From: Carnobacterium_B sp040274945 | GTDB taxonomy: Bacteria > Bacillota > Bacilli > Lactobacillales > Carnobacteriaceae | Direction of reading: 5' to 3' | Length of the DNA: 64,000 bases | Assembly (NCBI RefSeq): GCF_040274945.1 | Contig: NZ_JBEMAR010000011.1 | Location: forward strand, 51,300 to 115,299 | Part shown: positions 28,157 through 36,846 of the stretch, piece after piece | Position numbering within the stretch: the stretch's first letter is position 1 | Layout of the letters: every line of letters begins with the position of its first letter | Position numbers and translations under genes: made by a program | Notes under the pieces: model-generated | Seen by the model: the letters and a program-made list of their open reading frames with translations, nothing else | What the model was told of the DNA's origin: nothing | Databases searched by the model: none

Positions 28157-29044
28157 GTGCGATACGTTCACAAGTGAAAAGTTTGTGCACATGTCTTTAG
28201 TTTTACTAGGACATGGAGAACTGATCTAATGAGAGTTGGAATGAGAGAGTAACGTCTTGAAACGGCTCCCCTAATCCTCCGATATGCTTTTGGATAGGTA
28301 AAAACTCAAAAGTATAAAGCTCGGTGAAGTCAGCTGAAAAAAGCCGTAAGTAAGGTACGTTCCTTACACGAAAAAAATCCAGAGGTGGATTGTGCTTTTG
28401 ATAGGCTGGGGGTCTTAGAAAGTATCTATGGTTAGAATGTTTCTTAAAGGAAACTGACGAATTTTCGAATGTACGAGTCGATACGTAGGCGATGTAGAAA
28501 TGCAGCGTTAAGATTGCGCCTTAAGCTAATCTTATTGCATGTGGTAGAGTAAAAATCTGACGTTATGAAATACCATATTATCTTAAAGGGATAATCAAGT
28601 GCAACGGCCCATAGAAGAAACCTAAGGATATATAGAACAAGATAATTGGATTGGAACGTATGAAGCTTAGGGTGTGGATGCTTTTACCAGCAAATGAAAC
28701 AGTTTAGACGAAAATCTCGTAAGGGTACAATAAGCTAATTTACCTAAGTGAAAGTAGAGCCATAGTACCGATGAAGCTATGATAACAAATAGTGGAGGGA
28801 GGGGCTCGAATCGATTTAGACTATCTTTATAAACTAGAGTGGCCCAGTGATTAGATAACTTACATTCAACTATTTTTTTCTAACCATATGCGTAAAGCAT
28901 TTATACTTTTTATCTAATTTGCGATAGGCAACTTTAAGTTTAGACAGTCTAGAACGATGGAACGCCGTGTGAGGTGAAAGTCTCACGCACGGTGTGGAGT
29001 GGGGGAAAACCTGGAGATCAGTTCAAAAGGTTACCTATCACTAT
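28157..29044 (+). mobile_element. ORF-less group II intron inside recJ
   Basis: Self-splicing retroelement ribozyme of 888 nt. The 5' end is GTGCG, the group II consensus, and the 3' end is AT. Domain V is a clear 34-nt hairpin at 28962-28995. Domain VI at about 28999-29044 pairs with a bulged A at 29037, eight bases from the 3' end. A domain IV stem (28815-28822 with 28946-28953) encloses about 120 nt, too short for a reverse transcriptase. Exact removal fuses recJ in frame through codon 94 (Asp). The EBS-type sequences at 28428-28433 and 28535-28540 can pair with the 5' exon. It looks closest to bacterial introns with a CGC domain V triad; the class is inferred. Splicing may need a maturase encoded elsewhere. 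Confidence 0.9.
28962..28995 (+). ncRNA. Group II intron domain V catalytic hairpin
   Basis: 34-nt hairpin: lower stem ACGCCGTG pairing with CACGGTGT, a two-base CG bulge on the 3' side, upper stem TGAGGT with GTCTCA and a GAAA tetraloop. Size, bulge, tetraloop and triad position match the group II active-site domain. Confidence 0.9.
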
Positions 29045-31098
29045 ATGGTGTCACAAGTACAGCTGTGTTAAAAGAAACGATTGAAATGATTGGTGGAGAA
29101 GTTAACTACTACATTCCAAATCGTTTCACAGATGGATACGGACCTAATGTAGAAGCCTTTGAACGCTTAATTGAACAAGGTACACAATTGATTGTCACTT
29201 GTGACAACGGTGTCGCTGGACATGATGCGATTGATCGGGCAAAAACATTAGGAATAGATGTCATTGTAACGGATCACCATGAATTGCCAAATACATTGCC
29301 CGCGGCTTATGCTGTTATTCATCCTAGACATCCAAAGGGTTCGTACCCTTTTGGAGAATTATCTGGAGTGGGGGTTGCTTTTAAATTAGCAACGGCATTA
29401 TTAGGAGAAATACCGGTAGAATTGTTAGATTTGGTTGCTTTAGGAACGATAGCCGACCTAGTCTCTTTAACGGACGAGAATCGTGCTTTAGTGATGCAAG
29501 GTTTGGTTGTGTTACAAAATACCCAACGCATCGGTTTATCCGCTTTATTTCAATTAGCAAAAATAAAACGTGAAGAAATTGATGAAGAAACCGTTGGATT
29601 TATTATAGGACCGCGCCTGAATGCAGTTGGACGATTGGGGGATGCCTCTCCAGCTGTTGAATTATTGACGACTTTTGATGATGAAGAAGCAGCCTCGCTA
29701 GCACAGTTGGTCCAAGAAAAAAATATCGAACGTCAAGCTTATGTTTCTACGATAACGAATGAAGCATTTGATATGATTGAAAAAAAGGATGTAGATTCAG
29801 ATGTCTATGTTTTGGCAAAAGAAGACTGGCATGAAGGTGTCTTAGGTATCGTAGCTAGTAAAATTGTAGGCAAAACTGGAAAACCTGCTTTAGTCATGAA
29901 CATTGATCCAGCTAAAGGTTTAGCTAAAGGTTCTGGTAGGAGTATACCGGCATTCAATTTGTATCATGCGTTGGATACTGTTCGAGAATTTACCACTACG
30001 TTTGGTGGACATCATATGGCCGCTGGTTTAACTGTTCCTTTAGAAAACATTGAACGCATTCAAAATGAACTCAATCAATATGCAATTGAAAATGGCGTAG
30101 CACAAGAATTGGGTGAAGAAACACAAATAGACGGCCAGTTGAGCATCAAAGAAGCAACTGTGGAAGTAGTGGAAGAATTAAACCGTTTAGCTCCATTTGG
30201 TACGGATAATCTTAAACCGACCTTCCTTTTTAAAAATGTTGAGTCTCAAGATGTTCGCCGAATTGGCGGAGACCAAGCGCACTTAAAAATGAAATTTTCA
30301 GAAGATAACGCTTTTCTAGACGTGATCGGTTTTCAGTTTGGTCCTGTTGCGGAAGAAATAGGACTACATTCAGCTATTTCTGTAGTAGGTAAATTAGCTA
30401 TCAACGAATGGAATGGTTCGCGCAAAACACAACTAATGTTAGAAGATTTAGCCATTGAAGGCGTACAAGTCTTTGATTCTAGAAGTACTCAGATACCCTC
30501 ATCGTTATGGAAGATTGAAGAAGCAGACTTTGTCTTTTTTGACCAACAAAACGTTGAACAATATGCGCATCTTTTATCGGATAAGAGTTATCGTCATGCC
30601 TTAACGACTCCTGATTCTTTTTCGCAATTTGAAATGAAAACGACTCAATTGATTTTTGTTGATTGTCCTTTTGATATTGAATTGGTCAAAGATCTCTTAG
30701 CTCAGTCTAGTCCCGAAAAAATTATTGCTTGTTTTTATAACCGAGAAGAACTGTATTTAAATGGGATGCCAAATCGTAGTCAATTTGGACAAGTCTTTAA
30801 GTACACAGCAACACATGTCGATATTGATGTTCGGAATAAACTGAATTTATTAGCTACTCATTTAAAAATTAAGGAAAATAATTTAATTTTTATTATTTCA
30901 GTGTTTTTAGAGATAGGATTTGTTACAATAACAGATGGTGTTATGAATGTCGTTAAAGACGTTCAGAAAAAAGAATTAGAGCAAGCAGCAGCTTATCAAA
31001 AACGACTAAAACAAATTCAATCTGAAAACTTTTTTGTTTACAGTCATTTTTCTGAGTTGGAGAATTGGATGAAACAACAACTAAAAGCAACACCTTAA
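29045..31098 (+). CDS. recJ: RecJ single-strand DNA exonuclease, exon 2
   Basis: Remaining 684 codons of recJ. It resumes as DGVTSTAVL, completing catalytic motif I, and contains the other DHH/DHHA1 features: CDNGV and VTDHHELP, GPRLNAVGR, and the DHHA1 segment with SGRSIPAFNLY and GGHHMAAG. Spliced RecJ would be 777 residues, similar to the roughly 785 of Bacillus. A GTG at 28999 in frame could be mistaken for a start, but it lies inside the intron between domains V and VI and would lack motif I. No frameshift or stop is seen, so purifying selection on the exon appears intact. apt follows after 23 bases. Confidence 0.92.
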
Positions 31099-31121
31099 AA
31101 TTGAATGGAGGAAAAGTTTCA

Positions 31122-31634
31122 ATGGATTTAAAAAAATATATTGCAGATGTCCCTGATTTTCCTGAAAAAGGAATTGTTTTTCGTGATATTTCTCCTTTAA
31201 TGGCGGATGGAGAAGCTTACCGTTTTGCCACGAACGAAATTGTGAAATATGCAAAAGACAAAGGCGTTGAAATGATCGTTGGACCTGAAGCACGCGGCTT
31301 TATTGTTGGCTGCCCGGTAGCTTATGAAATGGGCATTGGCTTCGCTCCTGCACGTAAAAAAGGGAAGTTACCTCGTGAAACGATTGAAGTTACGTATGGT
31401 TTAGAATACGGAAAAGATACCTTGCAGATCCATCAAGATGCCATCAAACCTGGACAAAAAGTTCTTGTTTGTGATGATTTATTAGCTACTGGTGGAACGA
31501 TTGCTGCAACAATCGAATTGATTGAAAAACTTGGTGGAATAGTTGTTGGAACTGCTTTTCTAGTTGAATTAAAAGACTTAAATGGTCGTGACAAAATTAA
31601 AGGATACGATATTTTAGCTTTAATGGAGTATTAA
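31122..31634 (+). CDS. apt: Adenine phosphoribosyltransferase
   Basis: Salvages adenine with PRPP to AMP. The 170-residue length is typical. The PRPP-binding motif VLVCDDLLATGGT (about residues 120-132) and GPEARGFI are present. The ATG at 31122 has GGAGG nine bases upstream; an in-frame upstream ATG inside recJ is rejected. recJ-apt is a conserved Firmicutes pair and expression would be on the intron-bearing transcript unless apt has its own promoter. Confidence 0.96.
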   Translation: MDLKKYIADVPDFPEKGIVFRDISPLMADGEAYRFATNEIVKYAKDKGVEMIVGPEARGFIVGCPVAYEMGIGFAPARKKGKLPRETIEVTYGLEYGKDTLQIHQDAIKPGQKVLVCDDLLATGGTIAATIELIEKLGGIVVGTAFLVELKDLNGRDKIKGYDILALMEY

Positions 31635-31650
31635 TACCATTTAGCAAAAA

Positions 31651-31829
31651 AGGAGAGTGGTACAAAAAGCGTTTAGGCCCGAATCATTGGAACGAATAAG
31701 CGCAGTATGGTCATCGACCATCGAGCATTATTCGTGAAATGGACGTCGGGTCTGCTTTTTGGAGCACGTTTTAGAATAGATATTCGTATATAGAGAAGAG
31801 GCTGGGATTTTTGTTCCAGCCTTTTTTTG
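31651..31829 (+). repeat. Dispersed structured repeat, copy A
   Basis: About 180 nt fills the apt-dprA gap. It can fold as an extended hairpin: AAAAAGC and GGCCCGA (31664-31682) pair with TCGGGTC and GCTTTTT (31746-31760); inside, CGAATAA (31693-31699) pairs with TTATTCG (31728-31734); at the tip ATGGTC (31707-31712) pairs with GACCAT (31716-31721). It ends in a terminator hairpin at 31799-31828. A second copy lies inverted at the window's right end. No reading frame is evident, so it is an intergenic repeat or a structured RNA. Confidence 0.8.
31799..31828 (+). terminator. Terminator at the end of repeat copy A
   Basis: AGGCTGG / CCAGCC stem followed by seven T; it would also end the recJ-apt transcript. 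Confidence 0.8.
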
Positions 31830-31921
31830 TGCTATTTTTTTGTAAAAGATGACATTTTCCTTTAATTGCGGAAATTACTTAAAGAGTATGAGCGTTTTGC
31901 AATGGAAAAGGAGAGTGTGAC

Positions 31922-32791
31922 ATGCAAACAACAAGTCTAAATCAGATGCTATTTCATTTAACTTTATGTAAAGGGATTGGTGCAACGAGCCGCATTCGTA
32001 TGCTCTCAGCCTTAATAGATAACCCTTATTTAACCGCTTATGAACTAGCTAGTTGTGCCCAACTAAATTCAACAAATACAAGATTATTTATAGATAGTTT
32101 TGACGCTGTTGATTTAGAGAAAAGTTTGGATGAGTACGATAATAAACAGATCAAATGGATTTCTATTTTGGATAAAACGTATCCTGAATACTTAAAGCAC
32201 ATCTATAATCCACCGGCATTGTTATTCTATCAAGGAGATCTTTCGTTGCTCAATCATCAATTACTTGCCATCGTTGGATCTCGTTTGACTAGTTCTTATG
32301 GCGAAAAAGCCTTAACCCTTTTATTGCCTGAATTGATTAGTCATGAGATCATAACGGTAAGTGGATTAGCTAAAGGAATTGATAAAGCAGTTCACCAGAA
32401 AACCATTGAACTAGGCGGACGGACGATTGGCATCATAGGGACGGGATTAGATCACTACTACCCCTTTGAAAATGAATCGTTACAAAGTGAAATCGCTAGG
32501 AATCATTTACTAATCTCTGAATACCCAATAGGCACTAAGCCGTTGAAACACCATTTTCCGATGCGCAACCGAATTATTGCGGGTCTTTCGTTAGGGACAT
32601 TGGTCATTGAAGCTAAGTATCGCAGTGGCAGTTTGATTACAGCTAATCTAGCCTTGCAAGAGGGGCGTGAAGTTTTTGCTGTACCTGGAGATATCACAAA
32701 TCCTTATTCAGAAGGTACCAATGATCTAATCTTACATGGCGCAAAATGTGTCTTATCGCCACAGCATATTTTAGAAGAGCTAAATAGATAA
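31922..32791 (+). CDS. dprA: DNA-processing protein DprA
   Basis: Loads RecA on incoming single-stranded DNA during natural transformation. The 289-residue protein has an N-terminal helical region and the Rossmann-fold DprA core with IVGSR, SGLAKGID, GTGLDHYYP, SEYPIG and FPMRNRIIAG. The C-terminal winged helix of some DprA proteins is absent. AAAAGGAG precedes the start. It is followed by topA, the usual dprA-topA order in Firmicutes. Whether the strain is competent cannot be told from this gene. Confidence 0.95.
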   Translation: MQTTSLNQMLFHLTLCKGIGATSRIRMLSALIDNPYLTAYELASCAQLNSTNTRLFIDSFDAVDLEKSLDEYDNKQIKWISILDKTYPEYLKHIYNPPALLFYQGDLSLLNHQLLAIVGSRLTSSYGEKALTLLLPELISHEIITVSGLAKGIDKAVHQKTIELGGRTIGIIGTGLDHYYPFENESLQSEIARNHLLISEYPIGTKPLKHHFPMRNRIIAGLSLGTLVIEAKYRSGSLITANLALQEGREVFAVPGDITNPYSEGTNDLILHGAKCVLSPQHILEELNR

Positions 32792-32793
32792 AA

Positions 32794-32838
32794 AACGCTT
32801 CAAAAAAACAGTCAAACTGTTTTTTTGAAGTTTTTTTT
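32794..32838 (+). terminator. Terminator of dprA
   Basis: CTTCAAAAAAACAG / CTGTTTTTTTGAAG stem with a five-base loop, then eight T. Confidence 0.9.
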
Positions 32839-32951
32839 AATACTAAGAGTAAAAGGGTGAAAGGATAAAAAAGGAAAGGTTTTCAAAGGGAGAAAACTGT
32901 TTTTTTCTTCTATTATATGCTATCTATTTTCACAAATGTAAATAAGGATGG

Positions 32952-32981
32952 TTGACAAAGTACCTAAAGATAGCATAAGAT
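32952..32981 (+). promoter_or_regulatory. Predicted topA promoter
   Basis: TTGACA, 18-base spacer, TAAGAT, about 77 bases before the topA start. Confidence 0.55.
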
Positions 32982-33057
32982 GATTAACGATTTCAATTAT
33001 AGATTAGAGAACGACTGAATTAGTAAAAAAACACGCTCATTTGAGAGGAGCATTTCA

Positions 33058-35136
33058 TTGGCATATAAATACCTGGTGATTGTAGAATCACCTGCTAAAG
33101 CAAAAACAATTGAAAAATATTTAGGTCGAAATTATAAAGTTGTTGCTAGTTTAGGACACATCCGTGACCTTCCTAAAAGTCGTATGGCCGTCGACGTTGA
33201 AAACAATTACCAACCTGAGTATATTTCTATACGAGGCAAAGGTCCTTTAATCAAGGAATTAAAAAAATACGCAAAAAAAGCTGAAAAAGTTTTTCTCGCA
33301 GCTGACCCGGATAGAGAAGGGGAAGCAATTGCCTGGCATCTAAGCTTTTTATTAGGACTTGATGTAACAGACAAAAATCGTGTGGTTTTTAACGAAATTA
33401 CAAAGGACGCTGTAAAAAATGCCTTCAAAGAACCACGTTCCATTAATATGGATTTGGTAAATTCACAACAAGCTCGAAGAATACTAGACCGACTTGTTGG
33501 ATATACCATCAGTCCAATTTTGTGGAAAAAAGTTAAAAAAGGCTTAAGTGCAGGAAGAGTACAATCTGTAGCATTGAAGCTGATTTGTGAGCGAGAAGAT
33601 GAAATCAATCGATTTGAACCGGAAGAGTATTGGTCGATCGGTGCTAATTTCAAAAAAGATAAGAAAAAATTCAAAGCTAATTTTTATGGTTTAAAAGGAA
33701 AAAAACAAGCTTTAGGTAATGCTGAAGATGTCCAAAAAATTATTAAAGAACTAGATGGCGATCAGTTCGAAGTCATGTCTGTTACGAAAAAAGAACGGTT
33801 AAGAAATCCGGCGCTTCCATTTAAGACAAGTAGTCTACAACAAGAAGCCGCAAGAAAATTAAATTTTAGAACACGTAAAACGATGATGGTTGCCCAACAA
33901 CTTTATGAAGGGATTTCGTTAGGTCGTGGCGGGGCTGTTGGTTTGATCACGTATATGCGTACGGATTCCACTAGGATCGCTCTTTCGGCTAAAAATGAAG
34001 CCGCGGAATACATCATCAAAGAATTTGGACCAGAATACGCAGCGTCTAAACCTCGAATAGGGAAAAAAGCTGAAGGCGACCAAGATGCCCATGAAGGGAT
34101 TCGTCCTTCCAGTGTATTACGGACACCAAAAGAAGTTGAAAAATATCTGACAAAAGACCAGTATAAATTATACAATCTGATCTGGTCACGATTAGTAGCT
34201 AGTCAAATGACTCCTGCTGTATTCGATACTATGAAGGTCGATATTGCTCAAAAAGATATTTATTTTAGAGCAAATGGGTCTAAAGTGAAATTTCCTGGTT
34301 ATCAAAAAGTCTATATTGAAGGCAACGATGAAGGTAAAGAAGAAAAAGAAAACTTGCTACCCGAGATGGAAAAAGGCGATAAAGTTAAGTCAATCGATAT
34401 CGAACCAAAACAACATTTCACTCAACCACCTGCTCGTTTCTCTGAATCGACATTGATTCGTGTGCTGGAAGATAACGGTGTAGGTCGTCCTTCTACGTAT
34501 GCTCCAACATTGGAAACTATTCAACGCAGGTATTATGTTAAGCTCCAAAGTAAACGTTTTGAAGTAACTGAACTTGGTGCAATTGTAAATGGACTCATCA
34601 ATGAATTTTTCCCTCAAATCGTGGATGTTCACTTTACTGCAGATATGGAAAAAGATCTGGATGAAGTCGAAGAAGGCAATAAAGAATGGGAAAAAGTTAT
34701 CGATCAATTCTATCAACCGTTTGCTATAGAAGTCGAAAAAGCAGAAGAGAACATGGAAAAAGTTCAGATCAAAGATGAACCGGCTGGATTTGACTGTGAG
34801 CTTTGCGGACATCCTATGGTGATTAAGTTGGGTCGTTATGGAAAATTCTATGCGTGCAGCAATTTTCCTGATTGCCGAAACACCAAACCGATTGTAAAAG
34901 AAATTGGTGTTGCTTGCCCAGTATGTGGTGAAGGACATGTAATTGAACGAAAATCGAAGAAAAATCGTATTTTTTATGGTTGCGACCGTTACCCAACATG
35001 TGAATTCGTCTCATGGGATAAACCAGTTGGACGCAACTGTCCGAAATGTGAACATTATTTAGTAGAGAAAAAAGCAAAAGGCAGCAAACAGGTTATCTGT
35101 AGCAATTGTGATTATAAAGAAGAAGTCCAAAAATAA
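33058..35136 (+). CDS. topA: DNA topoisomerase I
   Basis: Type IA topoisomerase that relaxes negative supercoils. The 692-residue protein has the N-terminal Toprim domain (YLVIVESPAKAKTIEKYLG and the DPDREGE acidic motif), the active-site Tyr299 in ITYMRTDSTR, and three C-terminal four-cysteine zinc ribbons (about residues 582-690). The start codon is TTG at 33058, eight bases after GAGAGGAG. It has its own promoter and terminator. Confidence 0.97.
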   Translation: MAYKYLVIVESPAKAKTIEKYLGRNYKVVASLGHIRDLPKSRMAVDVENNYQPEYISIRGKGPLIKELKKYAKKAEKVFLAADPDREGEAIAWHLSFLLGLDVTDKNRVVFNEITKDAVKNAFKEPRSINMDLVNSQQARRILDRLVGYTISPILWKKVKKGLSAGRVQSVALKLICEREDEINRFEPEEYWSIGANFKKDKKKFKANFYGLKGKKQALGNAEDVQKIIKELDGDQFEVMSVTKKERLRNPALPFKTSSLQQEAARKLNFRTRKTMMVAQQLYEGISLGRGGAVGLITYMRTDSTRIALSAKNEAAEYIIKEFGPEYAASKPRIGKKAEGDQDAHEGIRPSSVLRTPKEVEKYLTKDQYKLYNLIWSRLVASQMTPAVFDTMKVDIAQKDIYFRANGSKVKFPGYQKVYIEGNDEGKEEKENLLPEMEKGDKVKSIDIEPKQHFTQPPARFSESTLIRVLEDNGVGRPSTYAPTLETIQRRYYVKLQSKRFEVTELGAIVNGLINEFFPQIVDVHFTADMEKDLDEVEEGNKEWEKVIDQFYQPFAIEVEKAEENMEKVQIKDEPAGFDCELCGHPMVIKLGRYGKFYACSNFPDCRNTKPIVKEIGVACPVCGEGHVIERKSKKNRIFYGCDRYPTCEFVSWDKPVGRNCPKCEHYLVEKKAKGSKQVICSNCDYKEEVQK

Positions 35137-35150
35137 TACGGCTAACTAAA

Positions 35151-35205
35151 ATAAATACTAGTTAAGTTTGAGTAGAAATGACTCTCGCTTAACTAGTATT
35201 TTTGC
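35151..35205 (+). terminator. Terminator of topA
   Basis: AAATACTAGTTAAG / CTTAACTAGTATTT stem with a long loop, ending in T-rich sequence. Confidence 0.75.
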
Positions 35206-35365
35206 ATATAAGTCAAGATTCCTTTCTGAATTCTTCCGTATTTAATGACATTTGTTTTAGAATAGCTGAATTGTTTTAAAATTCAATTAATTTAAATCTT
35301 AATCGATTGTAATCTAAATATTTGTATGATAAAGTAGCTTTGTTGTAGGAGTGGAGGGATTATTC

Positions 35366-36265
35366 TTGGTAGATCAAACGATTAAAGAGACTTTTTTGCA
35401 GTATTTGATTACTGAAAGACACTATTCTGAGCTGACTAAAAAAGCGTATCAAGAAGATATCACTCATTTTGAATTATTTTTAAATCAAACTGGGGATACA
35501 GATTTTAATAGCGTCACTCTTCAAGATGTCCGTATCTATTTAGGTGAATTAAATGAACAAGGGCTAAGTCGAAATAGTATTTCAAGAAAAATTTCGAGCT
35601 TACGCGCATTTTATCAATTCTTATTAAAAAATCAGTTGGTTAAAGACAATCCGTTCTCTTATGTCCATCTCAAAAAGAAAACGCTTCGTTTACCTAAGTT
35701 TTTTTATGAAAAAGAAATGGATGCTTTATTTGAAGCAGTAAAAGGTGAAGGGCCACTAGATTTTCGCAATGAAGCTATACTAGAGGTGCTATATGGTACG
35801 GGTATACGAGTGAGCGAATGTAGCGGCATTAAATTGAAAGACATTGATTTTGAATTAAGTGTTTTATTGATTCGTGGTAAAGGGAATAAAGAGCGCTATG
35901 TTCCGTTTGGCCATTATGCCGCTGTTGCTATCCGCGATTATATGGAAAAAAGTCGTACCCCTTTAATGACAAAACACAAACGAATCCATGATTTTTTATT
36001 TGTTAATCATCATGGTGATCCAATAACAGCCACTGGTATCGAATACGTTTTAAACCAAGTCATTAAAAAAAGCAGCTTAACATCTGATATCCATCCGCAT
36101 ATGTTGCGTCATTCCTTTGCGACTCATTTACTGAATAATGGGGCTGACATGCGGACTGTGCAAGAACTATTGGGCCATGCGAGTTTATCTTCAACTCAGA
36201 TATATGCTCATGTGACTAAAGATCTTTTACAAAAAAATTATCGCCAATTTCATCCAAGAGCCTAA
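35366..36265 (+). CDS. xerC: Tyrosine recombinase XerC
   Basis: Resolves chromosome dimers at dif with XerD. The 299-residue protein has an N-terminal SAM-like core-binding domain (1-90) and a catalytic domain with Arg in GTGIRVSE, His/Arg in HMLRHSFATH, His in LLGHAS and the nucleophile Tyr in QIYAHV. TTG at 35366 is chosen because GGAGGG lies seven bases upstream; a GTG at 35351 would overlap its own binding site. It heads the conserved xerC-hslV-hslU-codY cluster. Confidence 0.93.
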   Translation: MVDQTIKETFLQYLITERHYSELTKKAYQEDITHFELFLNQTGDTDFNSVTLQDVRIYLGELNEQGLSRNSISRKISSLRAFYQFLLKNQLVKDNPFSYVHLKKKTLRLPKFFYEKEMDALFEAVKGEGPLDFRNEAILEVLYGTGIRVSECSGIKLKDIDFELSVLLIRGKGNKERYVPFGHYAAVAIRDYMEKSRTPLMTKHKRIHDFLFVNHHGDPITATGIEYVLNQVIKKSSLTSDIHPHMLRHSFATHLLNNGADMRTVQELLGHASLSSTQIYAHVTKDLLQKNYRQFHPRA

Positions 36266-36294
36266 GTTTGGATAATTGACTGGAGGAAAAAACA

Positions 36295-36834
36295 ATGACA
36301 GAATTTCATGCAACAACTATTTTTGCTATTCAGCATGATGGAAAATGTGCCATGGCCGGAGATGGGCAAGTAACGATGGGTGAACAAGTCATCATGAAAG
36401 GCACTGCTCGAAAAGTTCGACGCATTTACAATGATGAAGTGTTGGTCGGGTTTGCTGGAAGTGTGGCAGATGCCTTTACTCTAGAAGAGAAATTTGAAGC
36501 TAAATTACATGAATACAAAGGAAATCTAACTCGTGCAGCTGTAGAATTAGCTCAAGAATGGCGTTCGGATCGTGCCATGCAAAAACTTGAAGCATTGCTG
36601 ATCGTAATGAACAAAGAAGAGATGTTGATGGTATCGGGTGGCGGGGAAGTTATCCAACCAGATGATGGGATATTAGCCATCGGTTCGGGTGGAAACTTTG
36701 CTCTAGCTGCTGGACGAGCGTTAAAAAAACTTGGGAAAGATCTAACTGCAGCTCAAATTGCTCAAGAAAGCTTAACAACTGCTGCAGACATCTGTGTATT
36801 TACAAATCACAATATTATTGTTGAAGAACTATAA
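36295..36834 (+). CDS. hslV: ATP-dependent protease subunit HslV (ClpQ)
   Basis: Proteolytic ring of the HslUV complex, 179 residues, with the proteasome-like N-terminal nucleophile fold. The N-terminus is MTEFHATTIFAIQH, i.e. five residues longer than the E. coli type and like Bacillus ClpQ. In Bacillus the mature N-terminal residue is Ser; here it would be Thr2 after Met removal. GGAGG precedes the start. It is 29 bases after xerC and 12 before hslU. Confidence 0.96.
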   Translation: MTEFHATTIFAIQHDGKCAMAGDGQVTMGEQVIMKGTARKVRRIYNDEVLVGFAGSVADAFTLEEKFEAKLHEYKGNLTRAAVELAQEWRSDRAMQKLEALLIVMNKEEMLMVSGGGEVIQPDDGILAIGSGGNFALAAGRALKKLGKDLTAAQIAQESLTTAADICVFTNHNIIVEEL

Positions 36835-36846
36835 GGAGTGAACTAA

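Noticed and set aside
28999..31098. A GTG-started RecJ reading frame of about 699 residues
   Set aside because: The GTG is inside the intron between domains V and VI; the true upstream exon is at 27877-28156 and joins in frame.
33207..35077. Several long frames on the minus strand within topA
   Set aside because: They lie opposite a strongly supported gene, lack ribosome binding sites and have no family features.
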